Positions 39,905 to 50,434 are shown, numbered from the stretch's first letter. The stretch: DNA of 64,000 nucleotides from Chondrus crispus (GCF_000350225.1 NW_005179159.1:1-64000); one strand, 5' to 3'. The notes: generated from the letters alone by a model not told the origin. Program-made: numbers and translations.

Positions 39905-42900
39905 TTAACCCTGTGCTGAATTTTGTAGACGGTTCTTTTGCGGCCCACTAGGGTCAAATTACCATAACTTCTCCAAATGTCATACTTAAGGGACGAAAAG
40001 TAGTTCACTGGAAAGCTCTCCTTGTCCTGCGTCTGACGGTATGAGAAACTTGTGGTAGAGATAAGAACAGATGGAGATGCGCCTGATTGACTAAACTAAT
40101 TTGGTCCGCTGAAGATATCGGACCCAAAAGTATACAAAGGTGTTCGAACACCGTCAACAAAAAAGTGTACCTTCACACAAAAACGTGTGATCGTCTACAA
40201 ACAGTGAGACGTCTACAAATTAAGATTCATCTTTTAGACAGACCGTTGCCTTTTGTAGACTGGTTCAACCGATTCTCTCAAACGAGGTATGGTCTCTTCT
40301 TTTTCCGGTTATCTTGACGGTTTGTGAATGTTGTTGATGCACGTCACAAAACATCTACAGTAACTGTAGACGTCAATAACTGAATGTGACTTCTGAAGAC
40401 TTTACTGCACTGGAGGAAGACGCTTCAACTTTTAAATCAAAGCATTGTCTTCCCCTTCAGAAGACGTTAGCTCCACTGAGTTGTAATCCGTCGCGACCGT
40501 TGCATTTCCACCATCATTCCAACCAATCGCCCCGCTTTGCTTCGCACTGCTCCCCGCCCCGACGCCGCCCCGACGTCTCCCTCGATCGCCTCCACCTCCC
40601 CGGCCACATCAATCTCAATCCCCCAGTCAATATCCCCCCTCCGTTCTCTTGAATGTAATCTGGTACTGTCTTATCCTATATTAGCTATGCCGTTCTTTGT
40701 CTAGTGCTTCTGAGGCCTGCTTCAAAGTTTCGTTTCTCGGCCTGGCTTGGTTTAGCCCGTTTCAATGTGCTTCTTGAGTGCCAGTCGTCCCAGCATGTTG
40801 CACAAACAGCTTGTCTGCAAACGCGGCACCACTGCACTTGTCGAGACCCCTTTCGTTTTACTTTTATTTTTCCATCCTTGATGCCTCTTAAATCCCAGGT
40901 GCACAATACACAGTAGGTTGCCTTTGCACTAACAGGCTCATGCAGCAATGTCGAGTTTAGCCTTCGAGCTTTGTGAACGCCGATATTATAATTTTCCGCA
41001 GCGTTGCGGGAGAACATCGGTGTGAGGCTATGTACTTGTCTTTCGACGTGATCTGTGCCATTTTGTGAGATTATAGTAGATTTCTCGACCCATTCCCTGG
41101 CAAGCTGCCGGATAAACCGTCCAAATGTCTCAGTTTTTGCTATTCTGTGCCGCAAGTATTGATAGCCGATGTTCCTAGAGTTCGCAAAATCCTCGATGGC
41201 AGGAAGCTGCTTACGATTCCTTGCACAGTAAAGCCTGTATAAAACTGCAGCATTGCTAATTTGCATGGACATCAGTCTGGCAATAATAGACACGACGGGG
41301 TTTTCACTAATGTTGCAGCGAGCCAGTGTCTTCATATAGCGAGAAATGACGTCTACCCCACCTTTAAGGTGATTCCAGTACACTGTGGGCGTTAAACGTA
41401 TCATACGGGATGGAGGAATTGGGGCATTTCGTTTTTCTACACACTTGCGCAGAGCTTCACTGAGACTGTAGTATGACATGAAACTGTGTATGTCGGATGC
41501 ATGAGAAAGTTGTAGCATGTCGTCATATTCCTTTGGGATATCCTTTGCGTCACTCCCTATCCAATTAAACCCTGTGTGTCTCACGCAGGCCAAAATATAA
41601 GTGTACTGATGACGAATGGTCTCAGTAAAGTTAACCATGCACGCGTAGAGTATCCTTCCTTCGGTCATAGACCCACTTGTCGCAACCACGAACAGAACTG
41701 AGTTTATGCCAAGTGTTGCCGCATGGTGCAAACATTGTGAACGATATTGTGTGGTGGGGACAAGCTCGTGGAATAGCTCAGTACTCAGTAAATTGCCTCC
41801 AACGTCTGAAAGAATAATTAGCTCGCCGTACCTGTTCGCTTTCAAAGAAGCGGACTGTATTGTAGTCAGTGCAGTCATGGTCTTGATTTCTACAGCAAAC
41901 ACCTGGATCATTCCTTCCTCATTCGAAGCAGCTGCGATAGCATCAGGGCTATCAGCAAGCAATCGGCACCTTTTGCTCTCAAGCAGGCCCGTGCTACGCA
42001 CATGCAGCACTTTAAAGCGAGTACTTTGATCAAATGAATATGATGCACAAAATAACTGTTTCATGTACGCCCCTTTCTGATCTTCGAAGAAGGCAGGCAG
42101 AGCCTTTGCAACTTCAATTTCGTTGCGTGAACCCTCCTTCATGCCCATCGTTGTAACTAATGGTTTCATGACCCAAGCCGAGACCGAAGCTTCCTGTAGG
42201 GACGCCTGAGTGCTTTTTGTAGCAGCTGCGACCATGGCGTCTTCAGACAGCTGTCCATCTTCGCCCCCATCTAAGTTGACTGTCTCGTCAATAATGTCCT
42301 GTTTGAGCTGTAGAACAGCTGCGACAAGCTCAAGCTTTGGAACTCTTAGTTCCAGGCCACGCCCAAAGACGGCTAGCGTTGCTTGCAGGTCACTTTTTGT
42401 AAAAGAATTGATCCTGGACTGCGAGTACCTCCTAACCCGACCCGCCATCATACGCCTGTCTGAGGGCCTGTCAATGGTTTGTTTTCGAATTGCCAGGGCA
42501 TCAAGCACAGATTCCCAGCGCTCTGAGATACACCGTTCTGTTTCGGTGATATCGTCCGGTAGGGTGCTAGCCCCATCGCTGATACGTCTACCACGCAATT
42601 TCGCTGCCATTCCTCTCAATCTCGTATCGTAGTCCCGTGCCACAGCCGCGACAAACCCATGGGCTGTCCTTGAAGTAAATCGAAATGCCCGCAGTAGAAA
42701 CCAGACTGGATCTTCGGATTGTAGATACGTTAACGCATTGACACGATTGAGTGTTTGACTGACAATCCTGCGTCCGTCCTCCGAAAATACGGACCTGTTC
42801 GGCGCCCCTCTGTCTGGACCGGAACTGAATACCACGAGGGACTCACTGAGCTCCTTCATACCTGCATCAGAGCGAAAGGCATCTTTCACGACGACAGTAA

Positions 42901-45076
42901 AACATCTGGAAGGAAACATAGCGGCATTATTATGTACCAGGGCTGCTATCCTGCCAGAACAACTTTCCCGATAAATACATGCCTCTACCTGTCGAATCCC
43001 GAACCTCACATGTGAACCAGGTTTTAGACGTGCATTATAAACTGCACGACATCCTTTCTCGGACACAATAACTCCTCTGTGCCTCGCAGTGATAGGACCA
43101 TCTCCGAATACATAAGGGTACCATAAGTCTCGTTTATGTGTACCAATTAAACTGGCCCCGAGAGTGCACCCCACAAACTCAATTGTCTCTTTCGAGTTAT
43201 AACCTCTGTCTGCGGCAAAGATCGCCTCTGGCATTGCCCGGAGTGCCCCATTTGTAGATGCCCCCTGCACGAGCTGTGCCAAACGCTCCCACGTATGACG
43301 CAGCTTCTCGCCATGCCTTGTAAAGTGACAGGCAATAAATAGAGGGTTTAACGCTGAACAAATTGCATTTCCCACTGGCCCTAGGCCTTTTTTGGGATTG
43401 TTGTGCTGTTGAAGGTACGTTAGATTCATCACAGCTCGAGAGGCCATGCGAAGATGGTCATCGTCGAGGGAAAACACTGTAGCATTAGGTACATAGAGTA
43501 ACTCACGATTGATTGAAGCGACCTCGGACTCCACAACTGTAATCATAGACGTGGCTCTGTTTGCACTCCTGCACCACCCTGTTGGACTGTAGTCATGAAC
43601 TGCTCGCTTTTCTTTGGTACCGCTTAAAGAAGACCACACCTCATGATACCTCTGAGAAGTTATTCCCATCTGCAAGAAGTTTTCTCGCTCGGTGGGGTCA
43701 GATACAGTTGTTGGAGACTCATTGTACATCGCGCACAAAGCGTGCAAAATAATAATTCCTTCCAACTCCAAACGATCTGTGGCTTTTCTCCGACGGTGCA
43801 GCAGAACTCTATTTGAAAATGATACCAGCTTCTGAAGGAGACAGTCTGTGAGAAACGTTTCAAAGCATGCCAACGGCGTGATGGTGACAGGTAGCTCGCA
43901 GGTTTCCGGATTGTGCCGGGACTTTATGTCTTCTAGAACATTTTCCAGTACTGTGTTAGCCTCTGTCACAAACCGCAGGCCTAAAGTAGTATCGACATCA
44001 TCAATCTTCACTTCCACTGAAGAGAAAGGGCTGTCATAGTCCCAATTTGTAAGCCCCCCATTTTGATGACCCCGCGCTCGACCCTCAAGCTCCTGATCCG
44101 ATACTGGAGCTCGAATAGTAGAGTCCTCAGTTTCCATTACACCTGTCCACGGCATATTGACATACCTCTCGTCATCAAAGTCTGCAAACAGCCTACTGTG
44201 AATGTCTTCACAGAGATCTCCGCCGGAATCGCATGTCGATGATAAAATATTTGAAACACGAGTGGCACTACATAGAGATTGTAGTTCTGAGTCTGCAATG
44301 TGACAGGTGGCTGCGGTAATTTCCTCCGAAGAGCAGGAAATTCCAGGTGACGCAATGGGCTCTTGGGAGAATGGCACATCACTCGAGTCCATTGAGTCAT
44401 CCACGGCTGCCAATTGCTGCTGAAAGGGCGAGCATGGTATACTTTCCACCATATCCGAAGGCATTCCTGCGTCATGAAGCGTACTCATTTGATTGAAGGG
44501 GAGGGGTGAGCCGCCAGGGTCTTGGGCTGGAGCAGGTGAAAGAGCAGGAGTTGTTAGAGTGCCAAAATACGGGAGGGGAGGCGATAGATTGGGAGGGCTA
44601 TCGACTTGTAGTGAATGCGATTCATTGGCAGAATCGCTTGCAATTTCAACTGATTTGTGCTGGTCTCTATCTGCATTTTTTGAAGTCTGCGGCCGCGCAG
44701 GACTGCTCTCGCTATCACCCACATCTGGGTCTGTACAGAGAGCGCGATCGCTCATGATCTCCGTGCTTGCCTGGAAACGGAGTTGTTTGATAGAAGGGAG
44801 ATTGAGGAGGGACGCAATGGGGGTAAGAGGGTATCGTGAAAGGAGATGTTGTAGAGTTAGGAGACGGTTTGTGAGGTAGAACACATGAAAAGAGACGATG
44901 TGTGCAATCGATGAGAGACGTGTACTTCAATCTGGTACAATCATCCAATTGCACATATCTCTCATTTTCCAAGTAGATTTTTGTGACGATCCGCCGCCGT
45001 CTCTTGTGACAAGTATACAAAATCGTCACAAATTTTGTAGACCCTAGAATCGTCTACAACCGGAGCACAGGGTTAA
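39905..45076 (-). mobile_element. intact piggyBac-type transposon flanked by TTAA
   Basis: TTAA at 39905-39908 and 45073-45076 flanks a 5164-bp element. Its ends both start CCCTGTGCT, continue with related bases, then TTGTAGACG and TTCT. A TTAA target and CCC ends are the hallmark of piggyBac. Inside the left end lie many further copies of TCTACA/GTAGAC-like words (40190-40375) that look like subterminal transposase sites. The single long ORF is uninterrupted, unlike every other DNA transposon in the window. Confidence 0.88.
40685..44755 (-). CDS. giant piggyBac-like transposase with embedded PD-(D/E)XK nuclease
   Basis: ATG 44755 (MSDRALCTDP) opens 1356 residues; the frame extends 43 codons upstream but without another ATG. 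An acidic Ser/Pro-rich N-terminus of about 230 residues comes first. Candidate catalytic Asps lie in SLDDDHLRM (about 431-433), AADRGYNSKE (516) and LKGGVDVISRY (1135, the piggyBac GGVD motif). Between the last two sit a SAP-like segment (FTKSDLQATLAVFG, about 785-815) and a YqaJ-type nuclease core: GSRNEIEVAKALP, LLADSPDAI (D938), AVEIKTM (E956, K958). The C-terminus has a zinc cluster, CVLC...CRVCRQAVCATC (1282-1325). It would act in the nucleus on the element ends. The function of the added nuclease is unknown. Confidence 0.8.
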   Translation of the reverse strand: MSDRALCTDPDVGDSESSPARPQTSKNADRDQHKSVEIASDSANESHSLQVDSPPNLSPPLPYFGTLTTPALSPAPAQDPGGSPLPFNQMSTLHDAGMPSDMVESIPCSPFQQQLAAVDDSMDSSDVPFSQEPIASPGISCSSEEITAATCHIADSELQSLCSATRVSNILSSTCDSGGDLCEDIHSRLFADFDDERYVNMPWTGVMETEDSTIRAPVSDQELEGRARGHQNGGLTNWDYDSPFSSVEVKIDDVDTTLGLRFVTEANTVLENVLEDIKSRHNPETCELPVTITPLACFETFLTDCLLQKLVSFSNRVLLHRRRKATDRLELEGIIILHALCAMYNESPTTVSDPTERENFLQMGITSQRYHEVWSSLSGTKEKRAVHDYSPTGWCRSANRATSMITVVESEVASINRELLYVPNATVFSLDDDHLRMASRAVMNLTYLQQHNNPKKGLGPVGNAICSALNPLFIACHFTRHGEKLRHTWERLAQLVQGASTNGALRAMPEAIFAADRGYNSKETIEFVGCTLGASLIGTHKRDLWYPYVFGDGPITARHRGVIVSEKGCRAVYNARLKPGSHVRFGIRQVEACIYRESCSGRIAALVHNNAAMFPSRCFTVVVKDAFRSDAGMKELSESLVVFSSGPDRGAPNRSVFSEDGRRIVSQTLNRVNALTYLQSEDPVWFLLRAFRFTSRTAHGFVAAVARDYDTRLRGMAAKLRGRRISDGASTLPDDITETERCISERWESVLDALAIRKQTIDRPSDRRMMAGRVRRYSQSRINSFTKSDLQATLAVFGRGLELRVPKLELVAAVLQLKQDIIDETVNLDGGEDGQLSEDAMVAAATKSTQASLQEASVSAWVMKPLVTTMGMKEGSRNEIEVAKALPAFFEDQKGAYMKQLFCASYSFDQSTRFKVLHVRSTGLLESKRCRLLADSPDAIAAASNEEGMIQVFAVEIKTMTALTTIQSASLKANRYGELIILSDVGGNLLSTELFHELVPTTQYRSQCLHHAATLGINSVLFVVATSGSMTEGRILYACMVNFTETIRHQYTYILACVRHTGFNWIGSDAKDIPKEYDDMLQLSHASDIHSFMSYYSLSEALRKCVEKRNAPIPPSRMIRLTPTVYWNHLKGGVDVISRYMKTLARCNISENPVVSIIARLMSMQISNAAVLYRLYCARNRKQLPAIEDFANSRNIGYQYLRHRIAKTETFGRFIRQLAREWVEKSTIISQNGTDHVERQVHSLTPMFSRNAAENYNIGVHKARRLNSTLLHEPVSAKATYCVLCTWDLRGIKDGKIKVKRKGSRQVQWCRVCRQAVCATCWDDWHSRSTLKRAKPSQAEKRNFEAGLRSTRQRTA

Positions 45077-45804
45077 GAACGGGCCTCAGGCCTGTGACTC
45101 CCAAAAGTTTTGATGTCATTTCTTTGTTTCCTCGATCACTTTCGAACACCAATCCCACCCCGACATAACGCCGGCCCTGGTACTGTACCTTCGTCGCCTA
45201 GCATGGCTACGCGACTGCACGCATTGCGTACAAGGCGTACTACGCATTGATTACCTTTGTCGTCCTCCGCATTTCCATCTTCCGCACCATCCTCTGGGCT
45301 TCTTCCTACGTCTCGAAGATTCAGCTCACTAAGGAGAAGTTCGGCACTGCGCTCATGCAATGGCGCGGTTCCGTCGTACTCGCCGTTCAGCTGGGCAGCT
45401 GCCCCAAGTTCCGCAACACAAAAATCCGCACACTGCTACTACATCCGCAATATACTTATTTCCAGCAAACCGAAGACTCAAAATCCTGACCATGTCTTTT
45501 AAGCGCATCACTACCACCACCGACCATACCACTTGTTTACCCCCTGCTTGAAATGCCTTCTCCAGTCCCGTTTAGCCTCTCTGCATATTTGTAAGCACGG
45601 TACAGTATTTTCAAAGAAGTGTCCGCCATTACGTTGATTTGCAACCATGACACACCAGTGAGTTTTATGAAGCTTTCTTTTCGGCGGGGTTGCACTTCAA
45701 TAAGGTTAAGTGTCTCGGAGACCGGTTATTGACCAATAATTCTGACACTTTACATTACTGTACCTATTGTACGTCTATGCGTTCTGGTGTCTATCAGACC
45801 GTTA

Positions 45805-45820
45805 GTCCTCATATGAGGAC
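45805..45820. repeat. 16-bp palindrome, copy 1
   Basis: GTCCTCATATGAGGAC is its own reverse complement. It recurs exactly at 46170-46185 and with one change at 58913-58928. The flanks of copies 1 and 3 are also related when one is inverted (GTCTATC-A/G-GACCG), so a dispersed repeat family is likely. Confidence 0.8.
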
Positions 45821-46169
45821 AAAAGTTGCTTTGTTTTTTTCTAGACACCGCAAGCGCGATTTAACTTCTGCTTTTTTTGCAACTAGAAGTCCATTGCCGC
45901 AAGTAAAGAACTTGCTCATCAATTCTGGCGAAACAACTTGTTGACGCACATAAAGGTGTTCAAAAGAAAAAGTCAGCTTACAGACAGCATTTTTCTTTGA
46001 GCTAATTCTATACCAGTAGCATAGAAACATTCTGTAGAGTGGTTTATTATCGGTTCTAACTTAGAAAAATTATAAAACGAGTCAACCTCCAACAGAAAAA
46101 TACAAACGGTAGACGTCAAAGTTAGATCGTGCTTGCGTCGTCTAGAAAATATATATATTTATATCTACT

Positions 46170-46185
46170 GTCCTCATATGAGGAC
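46170..46185. repeat. 16-bp palindrome, copy 2
   Basis: This is identical to 45805-45820 and is preceded by an AT-rich run, as near the third copy. Confidence 0.8.
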
Positions 46186-46842
46186 TGTTCTATATGCACG
46201 GCATATTGATTCTCTTTTTGGTGTGCCAGGAAGGAAGGCTCCGTACGTTAAGGAGGCTGGAACTGCAGGCGCCGACAGTTTAGTTTCTCATTGCCCTTCG
46301 CCGGAGATAATGTTTGCACAGGTATACTCTTAAACTGCGATCCGAATCCCGGCCACGAAAAAAAACATTCTCGCTTTTTCATTGCCCGTTTTACGAAAAC
46401 ATGTTTGGCAGTGAAGGGGACCAAGTCTCAAGTGGGAGAGACGGCCTAAAAGGTGTGCTTGTGCCCAATGTAGTACGCGCATGATTTTCGAAAGCAACTG
46501 GAAAATTGGGTTGACTGTTTTTGGGCGCAAGAGCACTATACTGTATGCATAGCTTGATTCTGCTGGATTTACGATTTTCAATGGAAATGCAACCACCCTT
46601 TAAAAAAATCTCGATACAGTGTCACACTCGCCAGGGGCTCATCGCATGCACCGGAAGTCATGACTAAGCGGAGTTATGTATGTATGCTATGCCGCTACAG
46701 CAATACAGTCTACCAGGATTTCTCCGCGATTGGAGCACCCCGGGCAAGATGACCGAAGTCTAGTAGGGACAGTCTAAGGCACAACACCTTGACGACATCT
46801 GGATTTCATCTAAGATCTGCGTGACGACGGTCCAACGAAGGC

Positions 46843-47259
46843 ATGGACGAAGGGAAGGACGAAGGGAAGGACGAAGGGAAGGACGAAGAGACCGGTCCCG
46901 AGGTGCGGGATGGGTTCCTCAAGCTAGTCTCCGGGGACGGCTTCAGTTTTGTGGTGGAAGAGGAGTATGCCAAAGTATCTGGAGTGATCCGGAAGATGAT
47001 GACGAATTCCTTCAAAGAGTCGCGCACCAAGGTGATCCACTTGCCAGAGTTCAGCGGCGGCGTGCTAGAGAAGATCTGCCAGTACTTCTACTACATGGCC
47101 CGTTTCAAGAGCCGCGAGCGCCAGCAGATGCTTTCGGCCGCGCGAGGAGCCTCGGAGGGGGGCCACGCCGCCTCGCTTGATTCTTTTGCAGACAACTTCC
47201 ACGTGCCGCAGGATATGGGCAAGGAGCTCATGCTATGCGCGTTTTACCTCGATCTGTGA
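46843..47259 (+). CDS. Elongin-C-like BTB/Skp1-fold protein
   Basis: This is a 138-residue protein. After an unusual acidic repeat (DEGK three times, encoded by a 12-bp tandem repeat) comes GFLKLVSGDGFSFVVEEEYA, the start of the Elongin-C/Skp1 fold. Then come VIHLPEF, VLEKICQYFYYMARF and the family end MGKELMLCAFYLDL. Elongin C is an adaptor that joins Elongin B, cullin scaffolds and substrate receptors in ubiquitin ligases and also stimulates RNA polymerase II elongation. About 35 residues between the YxARF and PQDMG motifs are longer than usual. No intron is needed. Confidence 0.88.
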   Translation: MDEGKDEGKDEGKDEETGPEVRDGFLKLVSGDGFSFVVEEEYAKVSGVIRKMMTNSFKESRTKVIHLPEFSGGVLEKICQYFYYMARFKSRERQQMLSAARGASEGGHAASLDSFADNFHVPQDMGKELMLCAFYLDL

Positions 47260-47493
47260 AATGTGATTGCCCGCTTTCGTTTCGGGCGAGCTCGCCCATC
47301 CCAACTTTGTTTCGTTGCGTTTTAGGGCGTCAACCGAAACACGGCGGCCGTCTGTCGCTGCGTAGTATAAAATGGAAGCTATCCCTTCGATTTTATACCA
47401 CCCAACTCCGCTCAGCTAGCGTCATCCGTACCAGGAAGCCTTTCGTTGCACTCACCCCCGTGTACCTGTAGTCTGCCGCTTTCTTGCCGAGAC

Positions 47494-48076
47494 ATGCATC
47501 CGGATGCAGACCTCCAGGCCTTTAATTTTCCAACAGAAGCCGCCCCCGAATGCGACCAAGAAACGGTATGTTTTGGCCCATGAGCTCTGTCGTTCAGCTT
47601 GAAAAAGGACCCCGTTTCCACCGCCACGACATTTCATCCCTCCTCTAACACTACATCTTCAACAACAGAGTCTGCCATCCCCACAGAGTAACGCCGACGC
47701 CAAACGAGCCATATCTAAACGCCGCCTAAAGTCGCGCGCCCAGAATCGAACCAAGGCTCGCAGCAAATCGTCCAGCCGTAGTTTACAAGCCGGAACACCC
47801 CTGCGCGAAAACGAGTGTTCAGAAAACATCGATTCAGATCTGAAGGACATGGAAGCAAGACTGGATGCCGTGGAAGAGAGAATCGCAGAAACGCTCAACT
47901 CGCTCCGAACCAGCATGGCTATGTGCGCTGACCACATGGTGGAAACCATGTCGGCCATCATTGCCACGGGTGCCGACAACGTCAGAAGCAGTATTACACA
48001 AGTTCAGACTGTGCGCCAGGGGAACCGCTCTACCAACGGCCAGCTTCGCGCTCTCGGTCAAATCGATCACGAATAG
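47494..48076 (+). CDS. small basic coiled-coil protein, two exons
   Basis: Exon 1 is 47494-47565 (MHPDADLQAFNFPTEAAP). A 103-bp intron at 47566-47668 starts GTATGT and ends CAACAACAG. Exon 2 is 47669-48076. The join keeps the frame and gives 159 residues. Exon 2 has a strongly basic stretch (KRRLKSRAQNRTKARSKSSS) followed by a heptad-like acidic helix (DLKDMEARLDAVEERIAETL). Basic region plus coiled coil recalls a DNA- or RNA-binding dimer such as a bZIP, but a clear leucine zipper is lacking. I do not assign a function. The gene faces the deaminase gene tail to tail, with only 41 bases between their stops. Confidence 0.65.
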
Positions 48077-48117
48077 GGAATCATCTCTCCGATCAATCCC
48101 TCCTCTCTTTGGACTCT

Positions 48118-49491
48118 TTACTTTTGGGGAAATTCTTCCATTATCTTAGAGCGCCAGTGACTCATCCGTTTCAGCGTATCCCCGATATCTACAGTACAAT
48201 GCGTTCCTTCCTTGAGTAGAAACTTGCCGTTCACCATCACGTCGTTGACATCTTCGCGAGCAGCGGCGTAAACAACCGCAGAGTGCGCATCGAACATTGG
48301 TGAATTTCCCGCATGCGTGTGGACATCAATGCTGATGATGTCCGCCGCCTTTCCAACTTCGAGACTCCCGGTGACATCCTCTAGACCAAAAGCTTTCGCC
48401 CCATTGAATGTCGCCATCTGAATCGCCGTGTATGCTGGCAGCGCAGTCGCATCCCCAGCCAAGTTCTTGGTGTTGAGCGCTGTCAGCTTCATTTCCTCAA
48501 GCAAACTTAGGGAATTATTGCTGCACGCCGAGTCGGTCCCCAAGGCCACGTTAATCCCCGCTTTCAAAAATTTGTGCACCGGACAAAACCCCGACGCGAG
48601 CTTCGAGTTAGACGACGGGCAATGTGCGATATTCACCCCTTTCTCCGCACAAAGTTGAATCTCCTCGTCCGTCATGTGCACCATATGCGCGGCCACCAAC
48701 TTGGACGACAACAACCCCATGCGTCTAAAATCCTCCACGGGATGGCACTCATTCTCGCTCAAGTGGCATGCCGGATGACTGCGGTCGAGCACGCAACTCG
48801 CGCTGCATTCTTCTCTCGTCTCATGCAAGTGGGTATGAATAAACACCCCGTTCTTCTGCGACAGTTCCCCAAGCTTCTTCCACGTCTCTGTAGCGACAGT
48901 GTACGGCGCATGCGGAGCATACGAAAACGTGATCCTGTCCTCGCCCTGGAACTGCTGCATAATGTCGTGCCCCTTTGCAATGTATTCATCAACGCCCTTT
49001 GCATACGCAGAGGGATACTCGATCAAGACCATGCCGATGACGGCTCTCATGCCCGTGCGCACGGTGACTCGAGCTGCGGCGGCGGGGTACCAGTACATGT
49101 CGGAGAAGCAGGTGATGCCGCCACGGATCATTTCCGCTGCGGCGAGCATGGCGCCATCCTCGCAGAACTCTTCTTTCGAGGCGAAGGCGCCCTCTATGGG
49201 CCAGACGACGTCATGCAGCCACTTGAGAAGCGGGAGGTCGTCTGCGCGGCCGCGCATGAGGGTCATGCCGGTGTGGGTATGGGCGTTGATTAAGCCGGGC
49301 ATGACAATGCTGGACGTACGGTCGATAACAGTGGCGGGGGAATACTTGTCAGCGGCGGCCGCGGTAGGGAGAATGTCGAGGATTTTTTCATCCTTGATGA
49401 GGATAGAATGGTTTTCGAGGGAGACAGTTGGGTCCGGGTGAACGGGAAGGACCCAGCCGGCTTTGATTTCCAGGTCTGCGTTCTCGGACAT
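48118..49491 (-). CDS. MTA/SAH-type deaminase (TRZ/ATZ amidohydrolase)
   Basis: This is a 457-residue amidohydrolase of the family that deaminates 5'-methylthioadenosine, S-adenosylhomocysteine and related compounds; chlorohydrolases and guanine deaminases are relatives. Metal site: H71 and H73 in INAHTHTGM, the FIHTHLHE segment (about 218-224), HMVHMTDEE (about 269-277), and D320 in LGTDSACSN. The C-terminus folds back with GSLEVGKAADIISID, which is typical. The length and both ends are normal. ATG 49491 is the first ATG, and there is no intron. It acts in purine/methionine salvage, probably in the cytosol. The exact substrate cannot be read from sequence. Confidence 0.88.
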   Translation of the reverse strand: MSENADLEIKAGWVLPVHPDPTVSLENHSILIKDEKILDILPTAAAADKYSPATVIDRTSSIVMPGLINAHTHTGMTLMRGRADDLPLLKWLHDVVWPIEGAFASKEEFCEDGAMLAAAEMIRGGITCFSDMYWYPAAAARVTVRTGMRAVIGMVLIEYPSAYAKGVDEYIAKGHDIMQQFQGEDRITFSYAPHAPYTVATETWKKLGELSQKNGVFIHTHLHETREECSASCVLDRSHPACHLSENECHPVEDFRRMGLLSSKLVAAHMVHMTDEEIQLCAEKGVNIAHCPSSNSKLASGFCPVHKFLKAGINVALGTDSACSNNSLSLLEEMKLTALNTKNLAGDATALPAYTAIQMATFNGAKAFGLEDVTGSLEVGKAADIISIDVHTHAGNSPMFDAHSAVVYAAAREDVNDVMVNGKFLLKEGTHCTVDIGDTLKRMSHWRSKIMEEFPQK

Positions 49492-49529
49492 AGTGTGTGG
49501 GGACGGATTCTGGGATGTGGGCGACGCTG

Positions 49530-49637
49530 GCAGAGGCGGTCTGGCTCTTGGGGGAAGGAACTAATGCAACATGGCAGAGGCGGCCTGGCTCTTGGGGGAA
49601 GGAACTAATGCAACATGGCAGAGGCGGTTTGGCTCTT
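49530..49637. repeat. 44-bp tandem repeat, 2.4 copies
   Basis: The unit beginning GCAGAGGCGG and ending GCAACATG occurs at 49530-49573 and 49574-49617, with a partial third copy to 49637. It lies just upstream of the deaminase start, in its 5' region. Confidence 0.85.
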
Positions 49638-49878
49638 AGTTAGAGGAAGGAAGATAACGACATGTTCGGTCACATGACTGGTCTTCTCTTTTTCGTGCTC
49701 CCCTGCTTATCGTCTGTCCACGTGTAGGTGCTGCCCGTAAACATGTCTCCCCCTGATTCGCTGTGTTCTGTTTCCAAACGCACTTTGAGATCACCAACTG
49801 TGCCGGCTTGGCTGAGGCCCTCCTTCTGCCAACTCTGCGCCCCCTTCCCCTTCCCCCTTCCCCCTTCCCCCCACTGCC

Positions 49879-50434
49879 ATGGGCCGCCTCCAAGCGTTCA
49901 ACATCCAGAAATGGCTCTCCGCGAACCGCCACCTGCTCGTCCCTCCTGTGGGAAACAAGCTTTTGTTCGAAGGTGAGTTCAAGGTGATGCTCGTGGCCGG
50001 CCCCAACGCGCGCACAGACTACCACATCGAGGCTGGCGAGGAGTGGTTCTACCAGCTCGAGGGGGACATGGTTCTCAAAGTCGTCGATGACGGCGCCTTA
50101 TACGACGTCCCCATATCCGCAGGCGAGACTTTCTGCCTCCCGGCCCGCGACTCGCTGAAGGGGGATGATGCCCGGCAGCCTCGGCATCGTCGTCGAGCGC
50201 GAACGCCGCCAGGGGGAGCTCGACTGCCTCAGATGGTACTGCCAGCGGGAAGAATGCGCCCGAGTGTTGTTTGAACGCGAGTTTGTGTGCACCGACCTCG
50301 GCAAAGACCTCGTACCCATCATCGAGGAGTACTACGCCGATGCGGCTAAGAGGACGTGCGCAGAGTGTGGCTTTGTCGAAGAGCCGCCAAAGACTGCGAA
50401 GACGTCAGCTCGCCTTCACGCATCCCACAATTGA
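49879..50434 (+). pseudogene. 3-hydroxyanthranilate 3,4-dioxygenase, frameshifted
   Basis: The first frame (49879) gives MGRLQAFNIQKWLSANRHLL and VAGPNARTDYHIEAGEEWFY with the cupin His/Glu metal ligands, then LPARDSLKGD. The second frame (from about 50174) continues PGSLGIVVERERRQGELDCL and ends with a CxxC motif. The family has a PHSPQR motif at the break, which brings the third iron ligand (His) and a substrate-binding Arg. Here both are gone. The enzyme opens 3-hydroxyanthranilate in the kynurenine route to quinolinate and NAD. I see no intron signals at the break. Either the gene is dead or the assembly is wrong there. Confidence 0.8.

Larger units (their letters stand above)
45077..46842. 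other. mostly non-coding; possible gene scrap at 45202-45489
   Basis: A plus-strand open frame at 45202-45489 reads ALITFVVLRISIFRTILWAS and looks protein-like, but it has no ATG and I do not recognise it. The rest holds two copies of a 16-bp palindrome and AT-rich sequence. Confidence 0.35.

Noticed and set aside
43660..44475. Minus-strand alternative frames within the giant transposase
   Set aside because: They are shadows in other frames of the 1356-codon ORF, and the transposase motifs fit only the long frame.
45202..45489. Membrane-protein-like plus-strand frame
   Set aside because: There is no ATG, no recognisable family and no splice signals that would extend it, so it is kept only as a possible scrap.
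48428..49441. Plus-strand ORFs of 76 to 239 codons opposite the deaminase
   Set aside because: They are antisense shadows of the amidohydrolase, which has all metal-binding motifs on minus.
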